Shown piece by piece: positions 27,007 to 35,404 of a stretch of 64,000 nucleotides of DNA; positions within the stretch are counted from its first letter, which is position 1; every line of letters starts with the position of its first letter. Made by a program: the position numbers and the translations under genes. Source of the DNA: VYFG01 sp965213885 (lineage in GTDB: Bacteria; Pseudomonadota; Gammaproteobacteria; Arenicellales; Poriferihabitantaceae); assembly GCA_965213885.1 (NCBI GenBank), contig OZ243919.1, positions 496,001-560,000 of the forward strand, in the 5' to 3' direction. The notes beneath the pieces are model-generated. The model had not been told where the DNA came from. It worked only from the letters and a program-made list of their open reading frames with translations, and made no database searches.

Positions 27007-28086
27007 ATGGCCCGCATCGAACTCAGAGGCATCCGCCACAGCTATCCCGCACCCAAGGACGAGGCCCAGGTATGGGCTCTGGAAGAGCTGGACCAGGTCT
27101 GGGAGGACGGCGGGGCCTACGCGCTCCTCGGACCGTCCGGGTGCGGCAAGACCACGCTGCTCAATATCATTTCCGGCCTTCTCGCGCCCACGGAGGGCCA
27201 GGTGTTCTTTGACGGCCAGGAGGTCACCGGGGTGGGGACGTCGGCGAGGCACATCGCCCAAGTGTTCCAGTTCCCGGTGGTGTACGACACCATGACGGTT
27301 TACGATAATCTGGCGTTTCCGCTGCGCAACCGGGGCGTTCCGGCGTCGGAAATCAGGCCTCGTGTCGAGGAGATCGCGCGCATGCTCGACCTGTCCGATA
27401 CCCTGAAATTGCGGGCATCCGGTCTCACCGCGGACGGCAAGCAGAAAATTTCCCTTGGCAGGGGTCTCGTGCGTTCGGATGTCAACGTGATCATGTTTGA
27501 CGAACCGCTCACGGTCATCGATCCGCACCTGAAGTGGCAGCTCCGCTCCAAGCTGAAGCAACTCCACCAGCAGGTCGGCACCACCATGATCTACGTCACC
27601 CACGACCAGACCGAGGCGCTGACTTTTGCCGACCGGGTCGTGGTGATGTTCGAGGGCAAGGTGGTCCAGGTGGGAACACCGGAAGAGCTCTTCGGGTGTC
27701 CGCAGCACACGTTCGTGGGGCACTTTATCGGCTCCCCGGGCATGAACCTGCTGCCGGCCGAATGCCTGGATGGCCGGCTCCGGTGCCTGGATCACGATTT
27801 CGGCCCACTGCCGGAGCGGCCCGGCCAGGAGGGTGGGTATGAACTGGGCGTGCGGCCCGAGTTCGTCCGGTTCGATGAAGGCGGCATTCCCGTCAGGATC
27901 AACAAGGTGGACGATCTCGGCAGGCACCTGATCGTGGACGCGGAGGCATCCGGGGAGCGATTCAAGATCATCGTTCCCGAGGGCGGCAATATCCCCTCCG
28001 AGCGGCCGGCGGTCATGTTCGACCCGGGACATACCCACTGCTATTTCCGCGGCTGGATGATCGAGCGGCCGGGGGTGGCGGCGTGA
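27007..28086 (+). CDS. glpT: Glycerol ABC transporter ATPase GlpT
   Basis: A 359-residue importer ATPase, three bases after glpS. Walker A GPSGCGKTT (42-50), Walker B VIMFDEP and the H-loop YVTHDQTEAL (His199) are canonical. The signature is degenerate: LTADGKQK (140-147) replaces LSGGQQQR. This complements the GlpS defects, so the site made from GlpT Walker motifs and the GlpS signature should hydrolyse ATP. The symbol follows the rhizobial GlpSTPQUV importer and is not the E. coli GlpT antiporter. Its stop overlaps the next start. Confidence 0.88.
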   Translation: MARIELRGIRHSYPAPKDEAQVWALEELDQVWEDGGAYALLGPSGCGKTTLLNIISGLLAPTEGQVFFDGQEVTGVGTSARHIAQVFQFPVVYDTMTVYDNLAFPLRNRGVPASEIRPRVEEIARMLDLSDTLKLRASGLTADGKQKISLGRGLVRSDVNVIMFDEPLTVIDPHLKWQLRSKLKQLHQQVGTTMIYVTHDQTEALTFADRVVVMFEGKVVQVGTPEELFGCPQHTFVGHFIGSPGMNLLPAECLDGRLRCLDHDFGPLPERPGQEGGYELGVRPEFVRFDEGGIPVRINKVDDLGRHLIVDAEASGERFKIIVPEGGNIPSERPAVMFDPGHTHCYFRGWMIERPGVAA

Positions 28087-28946
28087 ACAAGCTGGGCAAC
28101 CAGAAAGCCTGGTGGCTGGTCATGCCGGTCGTGGTGCTGGTGGCGTTCAACGCCCTGATACCACTGATGACCGTGGTGAACTATTCGGTCCAGGAAACCT
28201 TCGGCAACAACCTGTTTTTCTGGCACGGTCTCGGGTGGTTCCAGGAGGTGCTCACCTCGGAACGCTTCCACGCGTCGCTGGCGCGGCAACTGTTGTTCAC
28301 GTTCACGATCCTGCTGATCGAGGTCCCGCTCGGCATCGCCGTGGCGCTTTGCATGCCTCGCAGGGGGATCTGGGTATCGGTGTGCCTGGTGCTCATGGCG
28401 CTGCCGCTCCTGATCCCCTGGAACGTGGTGGGGGCGATGTGGAACATTTTCGCGCTCCCGGACATCGGTCTGCTCGGCAAGGCCGTGAACGGCCTCGGGA
28501 TCGACTACAACTTCACCCAGCAGCCGGCGTCCGCCTGGGCGACCACCGTGGTGATGGATGTCTGGCACTGGACATCCCTGGTGGTGTTGCTGACCTATGC
28601 CGGACTGTGCTCCATCCCGGACGCCTACTACCAGGCCGCGCGCATCGACGGCGCCAGCAGTTGGGCGGTCTTCCGGTTCATCCAGTTGCCCAAGCTCAAG
28701 CGGGTCCTGACCATCGCCATACTGCTGCGTTTCATGGACAGCTTCATGATCTATACCGAGCCCTTCGTGTTGACCGGCGGCGGTCCCGGGAACACCACCA
28801 CGTTCCTGTCCATCGACCTCGTGAAGATCGCCCTCGGCCAATTCGATCTCGGGCCGGCGGCGGCCATGTCGCTGATCTATTTCCTGGTCGTGCTCCTGGT
28901 GTGCTGGGTGTTCTACACCCTGATGATGCGGAACGAGGCGCAGTAG
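28083..28946 (+). CDS. glpP: Glycerol ABC transporter permease GlpP
   Basis: A 287-residue MalF/UgpA-type permease starting at GTG, whose GTGA overlaps the glpT stop. It has about six membrane helices, the first at residues 11-33 (WWLVMPVVVLVAFNALIPLM). The coupling-helix EAA region is near residues 175-205 (YYQAARIDGASSWAVFRFIQ), the cytoplasmic loop that docks on the ATPases. It forms the membrane channel with GlpQ. Confidence 0.88.
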   Translation: MNKLGNQKAWWLVMPVVVLVAFNALIPLMTVVNYSVQETFGNNLFFWHGLGWFQEVLTSERFHASLARQLLFTFTILLIEVPLGIAVALCMPRRGIWVSVCLVLMALPLLIPWNVVGAMWNIFALPDIGLLGKAVNGLGIDYNFTQQPASAWATTVVMDVWHWTSLVVLLTYAGLCSIPDAYYQAARIDGASSWAVFRFIQLPKLKRVLTIAILLRFMDSFMIYTEPFVLTGGGPGNTTTFLSIDLVKIALGQFDLGPAAAMSLIYFLVVLLVCWVFYTLMMRNEAQ

Positions 28947-28949
28947 GCC

Positions 28950-29756
28950 ATGCAGAACCGTACCGGCAAGGCCCTCGTCACGACGCTGTACATTGTTTTC
29001 CTGATGCTGCCCATCTACTGGCTGGTCAGCATGTCGTTCAAGACCACCAACGAGATCCTGGGGGTCTTCTCCCTCTGGCCCAGGGACTTCACCCTGGACA
29101 ACTACCGCAAGATTTTCACCGATCCCACCTGGTACACGGGTTACCTCAACTCCATCAGCTACGTGGTGATGAACACGGTGATTTCCGTGACGGTGGCGTT
29201 GCCGGCAGCCTACGCGTTTTCCCGCTACCGGTTCTTGGGAGACAAACACCTGTTTTTCTGGCTGCTGACCAACCGGATGGCACCGCCGGCGGTATTCGCG
29301 CTTCCGTTCTACCAGCTGTACTCCGCCATCGAGTTGTTTGACACCCATATCGGCGTGGCGCTGGCCCACTGCCTGTTCAACATCCCGCTTGCCGTGTGGA
29401 TCCTGGAAGGATTCATGTCAGGGGTGCCGAAGGAACTGGATGAAACCGCCTACCTGGACGGATATTCGTTCTGGCGGTTTTTTGTCCGCATCTTTCTGCC
29501 CACCATCGCGGCGGGTATCGGGGTAGCGATGTTCTTCTGCTTCATGTACTCGTGGGTGGAACTCCTGCTGGCGAAGACCCTCACCGCGGTGGAGGCCAAG
29601 CCCATTGCGGCAACCATGACCCGGACCGCCAGCACGTCCGGGTATGAACTGGGTCTGCTGGCCGCTGCCGGGACCCTGACCATCGTTCCGGGGGGCTTCG
29701 TGATCTATTTCGTCCGGAACTACATCGCCCGGGGCTTCGCCCTTGGCCGGGTCTAG
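28950..29756 (+). CDS. glpQ: Glycerol ABC transporter permease GlpQ
   Basis: A 268-residue MalG/UgpE-type permease with six predicted helices, starting three bases after glpP. The EAA-type loop is at about residues 158-190 (KELDETAYLDGYSFWRFFVR). It pairs with GlpP in the glycerol importer. The symbol is that of the rhizobial transporter, not the E. coli glycerophosphodiesterase. Confidence 0.87.
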   Translation: MQNRTGKALVTTLYIVFLMLPIYWLVSMSFKTTNEILGVFSLWPRDFTLDNYRKIFTDPTWYTGYLNSISYVVMNTVISVTVALPAAYAFSRYRFLGDKHLFFWLLTNRMAPPAVFALPFYQLYSAIELFDTHIGVALAHCLFNIPLAVWILEGFMSGVPKELDETAYLDGYSFWRFFVRIFLPTIAAGIGVAMFFCFMYSWVELLLAKTLTAVEAKPIAATMTRTASTSGYELGLLAAAGTLTIVPGGFVIYFVRNYIARGFALGRV

Positions 29757-29766
29757 GGGCGAGGAA

Positions 29767-30060
29767 TTGAGCGACATATTCGACCTGACCTGGATGGCAT
29801 GGACCTGGCCCACGGGGGTGTTCTTCCTCGTGATCGTGCTGTCCGTGGCCGCCATGGGGGTGTGGGAGGCTTTCCGTCCCGGCGGAGACCCTCGGCGCGG
29901 AATATTCGGGCTTGACACCACCCGCGGTGATCGCCTGTTCATCTCGTGGCTTGGGACGGGATTCATTCATCTCGCCTGGCTGGGGCTCGTGGGAACCCCC
30001 CTGTGGGCGCCCCTGGTCATTTCCATGGCCTGGTTCTGGTTCGTGTTCGGATGGGTTTGA
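29767..30060 (+). CDS. glpU: Small DUF2160 membrane protein GlpU
   Basis: A protein of 97 residues with two or three hydrophobic segments (VFFLVIVLSVAAMGVW, then PLVISMAWFWFVFGWV), typical of DUF2160, the small accessory subunit found in glycerol ABC importers. I favour a TTG start at 29767: AGGGG lies seven bases upstream, the product then begins SDIFDLTWMAWTW like its relatives, and the gene follows glpQ by ten bases. An upstream in-frame TTG would overlap glpQ. The molecular role is unknown. Confidence 0.8.
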   Translation: MSDIFDLTWMAWTWPTGVFFLVIVLSVAAMGVWEAFRPGGDPRRGIFGLDTTRGDRLFISWLGTGFIHLAWLGLVGTPLWAPLVISMAWFWFVFGWV

Positions 30061-30090
30061 CCGGCGGGCGATCATAGGTGCGGCAGGGAG

Positions 30091-31704
30091 ATGGCTTTAC
30101 GCAACCAGAGCGTTGATGCGCTTTCCCGGAACCCCCTGGATGTCCTGATCATCGGTGGCGGCATCAACGGGGCCGTGTGCGCAGCGGCGCTGACGACCCG
30201 GGGCGCGAGGGTCGGCCTGATTGATGCCAGGGATTTCGCCGGATTCACCAGCCAGCATTCATCCAACCTGATCTGGGGCGGAGTCAAGTACATGGAAAGC
30301 TACCAGTTCGGCCTCGTGGCGGAACTCTGCAGGTCGCGCAATGAACTGATGCGGCGGTTCCCCTCGGCCATCCGGGAAATCCGTTTCCTGACTACGATCC
30401 CCCGCGGATTCCGTCATCATCCGGTGATGATGTGGGCCGGGTCCTGGTTGTACTGGCTGATCGGGCGGGGCTATACCCGGCCGCCACGCTACCTGCGCGC
30501 CGGCACGATCGGGACCGTGGAGCCGGTCATCGACACGAACCACAGTACCGGGGGGGTCGAGTACTCGGATGCCTACCTGTTCGACAACGATGCGCGCTTT
30601 GTCTTCGGATTCATCCGTTCGGCACTGGACCAAGGCTGTCTCGCCGCCAACTACGTGGAAGCGGTGGAAATGAAAGGCACGAGAGAGGGGTGGCGTGTCA
30701 TGGTGAGGGACGGCGTCTCGGGGCGGCCTCTCGAAATCCGCTGCAGGGTTCTGGTCAACGCGGCCGGAGCCTATGTCGACACACTGAACGCGGCCGCGGG
30801 GATCGATTCGAAATACCGGCATGTCCTGTCGAAGGGGGTCCACCTGGTGGTCCCCCGAATCGGGGAGAGTGGAAAAGTGCTGGCTTTCTTCGCCGATGAC
30901 GGCCGGCTGTTCTTCGCCATACCCATGGACAACCGGACCTGCATCGGGACCACCGATACCCGTGTGGGCACGCCCGACACCGTCGTCACTGACCTGGACA
31001 GGGATTTTATCCTGTCCAACATCAACTCCAGGATGAACCTGCCGCGGCCGCTGTCGAGGTCCGACATCATCGCTGAGCGATGCGGCGTCCGTCCGCTGGT
31101 GGTGCCCAAGGGGGGCGACGTCGCCATGGACTTTCTTCAGCTCTCACGCAGGCATGTGGTGGAAACGGACGGGGAACGCCGGCAGATCAGTATTTTCGGG
31201 GGCAAGCTGACGGACTGCGTCAACGTCGGGGAAGAGGTCTGCCGACAGGTCTCCAGGCTTGGTGTGACCCTGTCACGCAACTCATCCCACTGGTGTGTCG
31301 AGACCGGGAAAGGGGAGCGGGCAGCTTTCCTTGAGCGGGCCAGGGTGACCGGTTTTGCCGACGATAGCGCCCCGGACACCGGGGAATCACTGGCCGAACG
31401 GTTGTGGAGGCGGTACGGCCGGGAAGCCGGGGGAATGCTGGAAACCGTCGTTAAAAACCCGGCACTGGCGGCCCCGGCCATAGCCGGGACGGGACTTCGT
31501 CTGTGCGAGATCGATCACCTGCGGGACCGGGAGATGATCGTGACGCTCGCCGATCTCCTGCGGCGGCGCACCAAGCTGGCGCTGCTCTATCGACACGAGG
31601 AACTGATGAACATGGAGGGTATGCCGGAATTGTGCGACCGCCTGTTCGGTGGCCAGGGCAGGATGAAGTTCGAAGACTACTTCGGCGAGGTGGAGGCTGC
31701 CTGA
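30091..31704 (+). CDS. glpD: Glycerol-3-phosphate dehydrogenase, FAD-dependent
   Basis: A 537-residue membrane-associated flavoprotein that oxidises sn-glycerol 3-phosphate to dihydroxyacetone phosphate and feeds electrons to the quinone pool. The FAD-binding DVLIIGGGINGAVCAAAL is at residues 17-34, followed by the family stretch SNLIWGGVKYMES, a central FFAIPMDNRTCIGTTDT and a C-terminal helical domain. It is the last gene of the glycerol operon, 30 bases after glpU, and completes the pathway with GlpK. Confidence 0.94.
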   Translation: MALRNQSVDALSRNPLDVLIIGGGINGAVCAAALTTRGARVGLIDARDFAGFTSQHSSNLIWGGVKYMESYQFGLVAELCRSRNELMRRFPSAIREIRFLTTIPRGFRHHPVMMWAGSWLYWLIGRGYTRPPRYLRAGTIGTVEPVIDTNHSTGGVEYSDAYLFDNDARFVFGFIRSALDQGCLAANYVEAVEMKGTREGWRVMVRDGVSGRPLEIRCRVLVNAAGAYVDTLNAAAGIDSKYRHVLSKGVHLVVPRIGESGKVLAFFADDGRLFFAIPMDNRTCIGTTDTRVGTPDTVVTDLDRDFILSNINSRMNLPRPLSRSDIIAERCGVRPLVVPKGGDVAMDFLQLSRRHVVETDGERRQISIFGGKLTDCVNVGEEVCRQVSRLGVTLSRNSSHWCVETGKGERAAFLERARVTGFADDSAPDTGESLAERLWRRYGREAGGMLETVVKNPALAAPAIAGTGLRLCEIDHLRDREMIVTLADLLRRRTKLALLYRHEELMNMEGMPELCDRLFGGQGRMKFEDYFGEVEAA

Positions 31705-31852
31705 GGCAGCCGGTCCCTTCAGGGGGGTTGGCATCAGAGGATGGGCGGATCGTGATGTTGGTATACTCGGGTTCCCGGTATGCCGTGTCCGTGCCAGGGA
31801 ATGGCCGACCGGACCGCGCCTGCGTCCGCCACCACAGTCCGATGCCCTCCAG

Positions 31853-33598
31853 ATGAAAACCAGACTTGACCGCATGCCGGAGTGGCTGTCGCTCAGGGAA
31901 CACTTCCGGGATGTAGCGGACCGGCGCATCGAAGCGATGTTCCGTCAGGACCCGGACCGGTTCCGGAAGTTTTCCGCGGACGCCGCTGGCATTTTTCTCG
32001 ATTATTCCAAGCACAACATCGATTCCGGGACCCTGGGGCTTCTGCTGGCACTGGCTCGGGCGTCGGATGTGGAAGGCTGGCGGGAGCGTCAGTTCAGGGG
32101 GGAAAGGATCAATGTCACCGAAGACAGGGCGGCCTTGCATACCGCGCTGCGAAGCGCCAGGGATGGCCGCGGGGGCCATGCGCCGGGGCCGGTACGGGAG
32201 GAGGTGGCAGCGGTGCTCGAGCGCATCGGGGCGCTGGTCACGGCAGTACGGTCGGGACAGTGGCGTGGCCATACCGGGAAGCCTCTTCGCACCGTGGTGA
32301 ATATCGGCATCGGCGGTTCGCATCTCGGGCCAGCTCTGGTCTGCAGGGCTCTTTCACGCCAGGACGCGGACGGGCCGGAAATCCGTTTCCTGTCCAATGT
32401 CGATGCCGGACATTTCGACGAGGTCACCGGGGACCTGGACCCGGAGGCCACGCTGTTCATCCTGGCGTCAAAATCCTTCTCCACCCCGGAAACCCTGGTC
32501 AACGCGGAGTCGGCCCGGCAGTGGCTCGGACTTCGCCCGGGCCGTGATCCGGGTGCGGAGAACCACTTTATCGCCGTAACCGGCCATCGTGAACGGGCAC
32601 TGGCATTCGGCATTGCGCCGGAGAACATCTATCCCCTGCCCGATTGGGTAGGCGGGCGGTTTTCACTGTGGTCCGCGGTCGGCCTTCCCATCGCACTCGG
32701 AATCGGGATGGAGGGATTCCGCTCCCTTCTGCGAGGGGGGCGGGCGATGGACGAACACTTCCTCACGGCACCGCTACAGCATAACCTCCCGGTCCTGATG
32801 GCAATGACGGGCATCTGGTGCCGCAATTTCCTCGGCACCTCCTCGCTGGCGGTGGTGCCTTACACGCAGGACCTTGAACTGCTGCCCGTGTTCCTGCAGC
32901 AAATGGAGATGGAAAGCAACGGCAAGCGGGTGACGCGGGAGGGTGAGGCGGTGTCCTGGGAGACCTGTCCGGTGGTCTGGGGAGCCGTGGGGACGAACGG
33001 ACAGCATACCTTCTTCCAGCATCTGCACCAGGGCGTGGAGACGATCCCGGTGGACTTTATCGTCGTGAAGGAAGGCGGACAGGAAAAGGGCGGGACGCAA
33101 CGGAAGCTGGTTGCCAATGCCGTGGCGCAATCGGCCGCGCTGATGACCGGTCGGGACGGGAAAAGCGTTCGCCGGCTCTTGTCCGGCGGGGGATTGACGG
33201 CGGATCAGGTGGATTGGCAGGCGCCGCACCGGGCTTATCCCGGCAACCGGCCGAGCAGCACGATTGTCCTGGATCGCCTGACCCCCGAGTCCCTGGGAGC
33301 TCTGATCGCGCTCTATGAGCACAAGGTGTTCGTGCAAGGCGTTGTCTGGCAGGTGTGCTCCTTCGACCAGTGGGGCGTGGAGTTGGGCAAAGAACTGGCG
33401 GTTGAGGTTGCCCGGCTGTTGAACGTGGGTGCCGCCGGACCGGAACTGGACGGCTCTACCCGCGGGCTGGTTTCACTGCTGGACAAAGGTGTCGGAGAAC
33501 CGCCCCGGGGCCCGGGGCCCCCGGTGCGTACTCGGCGACCGGCCCATCATCGAACAGGGAGAAGAGGTCCAACACCTCCGGATGATCGCCAACCATAA
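31853..33598 (+). CDS. pgi: Glucose-6-phosphate isomerase with extended C terminus
   Basis: Interconverts glucose 6-phosphate and fructose 6-phosphate. Both family signatures are visible: ILASKSFSTPETLVNAES and the C-terminal WQVCSFDQWGVELGKEL. The conserved core ends near STRGLVSLLDKG at about residue 546, but the frame runs on for 35 residues of Pro/Arg-rich, low-complexity sequence before the TAA. The tail is probably the result of loss of the original stop. The start at the ATG at 31853 gives a normal N terminus. It lies about 150 bases after glpD on the same strand. Confidence 0.93.
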   Translation: MKTRLDRMPEWLSLREHFRDVADRRIEAMFRQDPDRFRKFSADAAGIFLDYSKHNIDSGTLGLLLALARASDVEGWRERQFRGERINVTEDRAALHTALRSARDGRGGHAPGPVREEVAAVLERIGALVTAVRSGQWRGHTGKPLRTVVNIGIGGSHLGPALVCRALSRQDADGPEIRFLSNVDAGHFDEVTGDLDPEATLFILASKSFSTPETLVNAESARQWLGLRPGRDPGAENHFIAVTGHRERALAFGIAPENIYPLPDWVGGRFSLWSAVGLPIALGIGMEGFRSLLRGGRAMDEHFLTAPLQHNLPVLMAMTGIWCRNFLGTSSLAVVPYTQDLELLPVFLQQMEMESNGKRVTREGEAVSWETCPVVWGAVGTNGQHTFFQHLHQGVETIPVDFIVVKEGGQEKGGTQRKLVANAVAQSAALMTGRDGKSVRRLLSGGGLTADQVDWQAPHRAYPGNRPSSTIVLDRLTPESLGALIALYEHKVFVQGVVWQVCSFDQWGVELGKELAVEVARLLNVGAAGPELDGSTRGLVSLLDKGVGEPPRGPGPPVRTRRPAHHRTGRRGPTPPDDRQP

Positions 33599-33910
33599 AG
33601 GGGAGCTCCACTGCCGGACCCCCGGCTTTTCCGGAAAGCCAGGCCGAGTCACTGACAAGATCGAAAGGTGCATGTATCAGCGCTCTGTTGCTGTCCTGTA
33701 CCGGGTCGAAAAACTGCGAGCGATGCTCTGTGCTGGAGAAGTTCCCGCAATCCTCCCAGTGTGGCGACCCGTTCCAGTCCTGACCAATACAGCAGGCAGG
33801 GCCACGCCTTCGGGCCTATCTTCCATAGATAGGACAATGGACAGAATGAAAACTTGATTTCAAACGGATACACTACCAAGATTGAAGTAGAATGGAAAGT
33901 AGCAGACGCG

Positions 33911-35404
33911 ATGCTCGACGAGGCGGCCCGGGCAGGAACTGATCATGTGATACAAGTCATACCTTCGCAAGTCCCTCATGGATGGTGCCAGCTTGACCCA
34001 GCGAGGCGCTTCGGTGCTGTGTTCGTCATTCTGTGCCTTTGGGCACCACTGTCTATATCCGCCTCTCCTGTGAAGGCAGGTGATCTTCTTGCCTGCGCTG
34101 CCACGATTTGCGATCTGACGCTGAAGGACGCGATTGGGCTGGCACTGCAACGTAATCGGCCGCTTCTCAACAGCCAGCTCGACCGGGAGGTGCAGAGATT
34201 TTCACTGGACGTGGCCGAGGACCGCTGGACCCCTCAATTTTCCGTCGGCCCCTTCGCTAGCAGTGATCGACAAGACCAAAAGGCCGGAGTAGGCGCCCAG
34301 ATGAGTCTGCGTGTTCCCACTGGCGGCGCATTCGCGCTCAGATTTGATCAGAACCTGTCCGAGGAGTTCGATGACTCCGGATCGCAGACTCTCAGCTTCT
34401 CCCAGCCTCTACTAAAAGGAGCTTGGGCCAATGTCGACGGTGCAACCGTGCGGCGGGCGCAACTTCAAGAGCAGATCAACATCCTGGCCTTCCGTCAGAC
34501 GGCGGAGGACCTGGTTGTTGCCGTGACCAGGGCATATCGGGCACTGATCGGAGCAGTACGCCAAGTGGAGATTAGTGAGACCTCATTGCAGCGTGCCCGC
34601 GAGCAGCTTGAGGCGACCCGCGCGCTGATCAACGCGGGACGTGTAGCACGACGAGAAGCTGGGCGGTCTGAAGCGGCAATCGCGACCAGGGAACTGGCGC
34701 TGGTGCGGGCTCGAAACCGTCTGGAGACTGCACAGTTCGACCTGATTAACATACTGGAGCTGGATAGTTCGTTCCGAATTCGTCCGTTGGAGGAATTGAT
34801 GGTTGAGCGGCAGGATGCTGCCTTTGCACCGGTACTCGAGGACACGCTGCGCCACCGCGCTGATTATCTCCAGGCCGGGTTGCGGGTAGAGATCGCCAGG
34901 ATCGGATTGGCGGTGGCTCAAAACAATCGGCTGCCGGACCTTGACTTCCGGCTCGAATGGAGCAACGACGATGCTGGACAAACAGACACTATGGTGCGGA
35001 TGGACGCTACATTTCCCCTGAACGACCGGGTGCCCGAGCTTGAGCACCTCAGGGCTAGTAATGCACTCAGGAAGGCGGAGAGGAGCGTCGTTGAATTGCG
35101 TGAGTCGATCGAGGCTGCACTGCGTCAGGCGAACAACAATGTCGAGGTGAATGTTCGTCTGACCGAGCTGGCGCGCGATGGGCGCGTGCTGGCAGAGAGC
35201 AATCTGGCAGTAGAGGAGGCGAAGTTCGGTCAGGGCCTGTCGTCCACCTTCGAGGTGGCGGCTTCCGAGGAGGAGTTGGCCCGGGCAGAGCAGGCCGAAG
35301 CAGACGCGATACTCGCCTGGCTTGATGCGCTGACACACCTCGACCGTATTTCCGGACGAACGCTGGACCGCTGGGGCATCCAGTTGGAGGTGATCTCGCA
35401 ATGA
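33911..35404 (+). CDS. TolC-family outer-membrane efflux channel
   Basis: An outer-membrane factor of about 497 residues, first gene of a four-gene exporter operon. After a signal-like segment (FGAVFVILCLWAPLSISA) the protein shows two OEP repeats: LTLKDAIGLALQRNRPLLNSQ at the start, long helices with heptad character, and a second half resuming at HRADYLQAGLRVEIARIGLA. Start choice is uncertain: the ATG at 33911 leaves a long n-region, while a GTG at 33947 or a TTG at 33854 are alternatives. The next gene overlaps the stop by four bases, so the channel and adaptor are translationally coupled. Confidence 0.85.
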   Translation: MLDEAARAGTDHVIQVIPSQVPHGWCQLDPARRFGAVFVILCLWAPLSISASPVKAGDLLACAATICDLTLKDAIGLALQRNRPLLNSQLDREVQRFSLDVAEDRWTPQFSVGPFASSDRQDQKAGVGAQMSLRVPTGGAFALRFDQNLSEEFDDSGSQTLSFSQPLLKGAWANVDGATVRRAQLQEQINILAFRQTAEDLVVAVTRAYRALIGAVRQVEISETSLQRAREQLEATRALINAGRVARREAGRSEAAIATRELALVRARNRLETAQFDLINILELDSSFRIRPLEELMVERQDAAFAPVLEDTLRHRADYLQAGLRVEIARIGLAVAQNNRLPDLDFRLEWSNDDAGQTDTMVRMDATFPLNDRVPELEHLRASNALRKAERSVVELRESIEAALRQANNNVEVNVRLTELARDGRVLAESNLAVEEAKFGQGLSSTFEVAASEEELARAEQAEADAILAWLDALTHLDRISGRTLDRWGIQLEVISQ

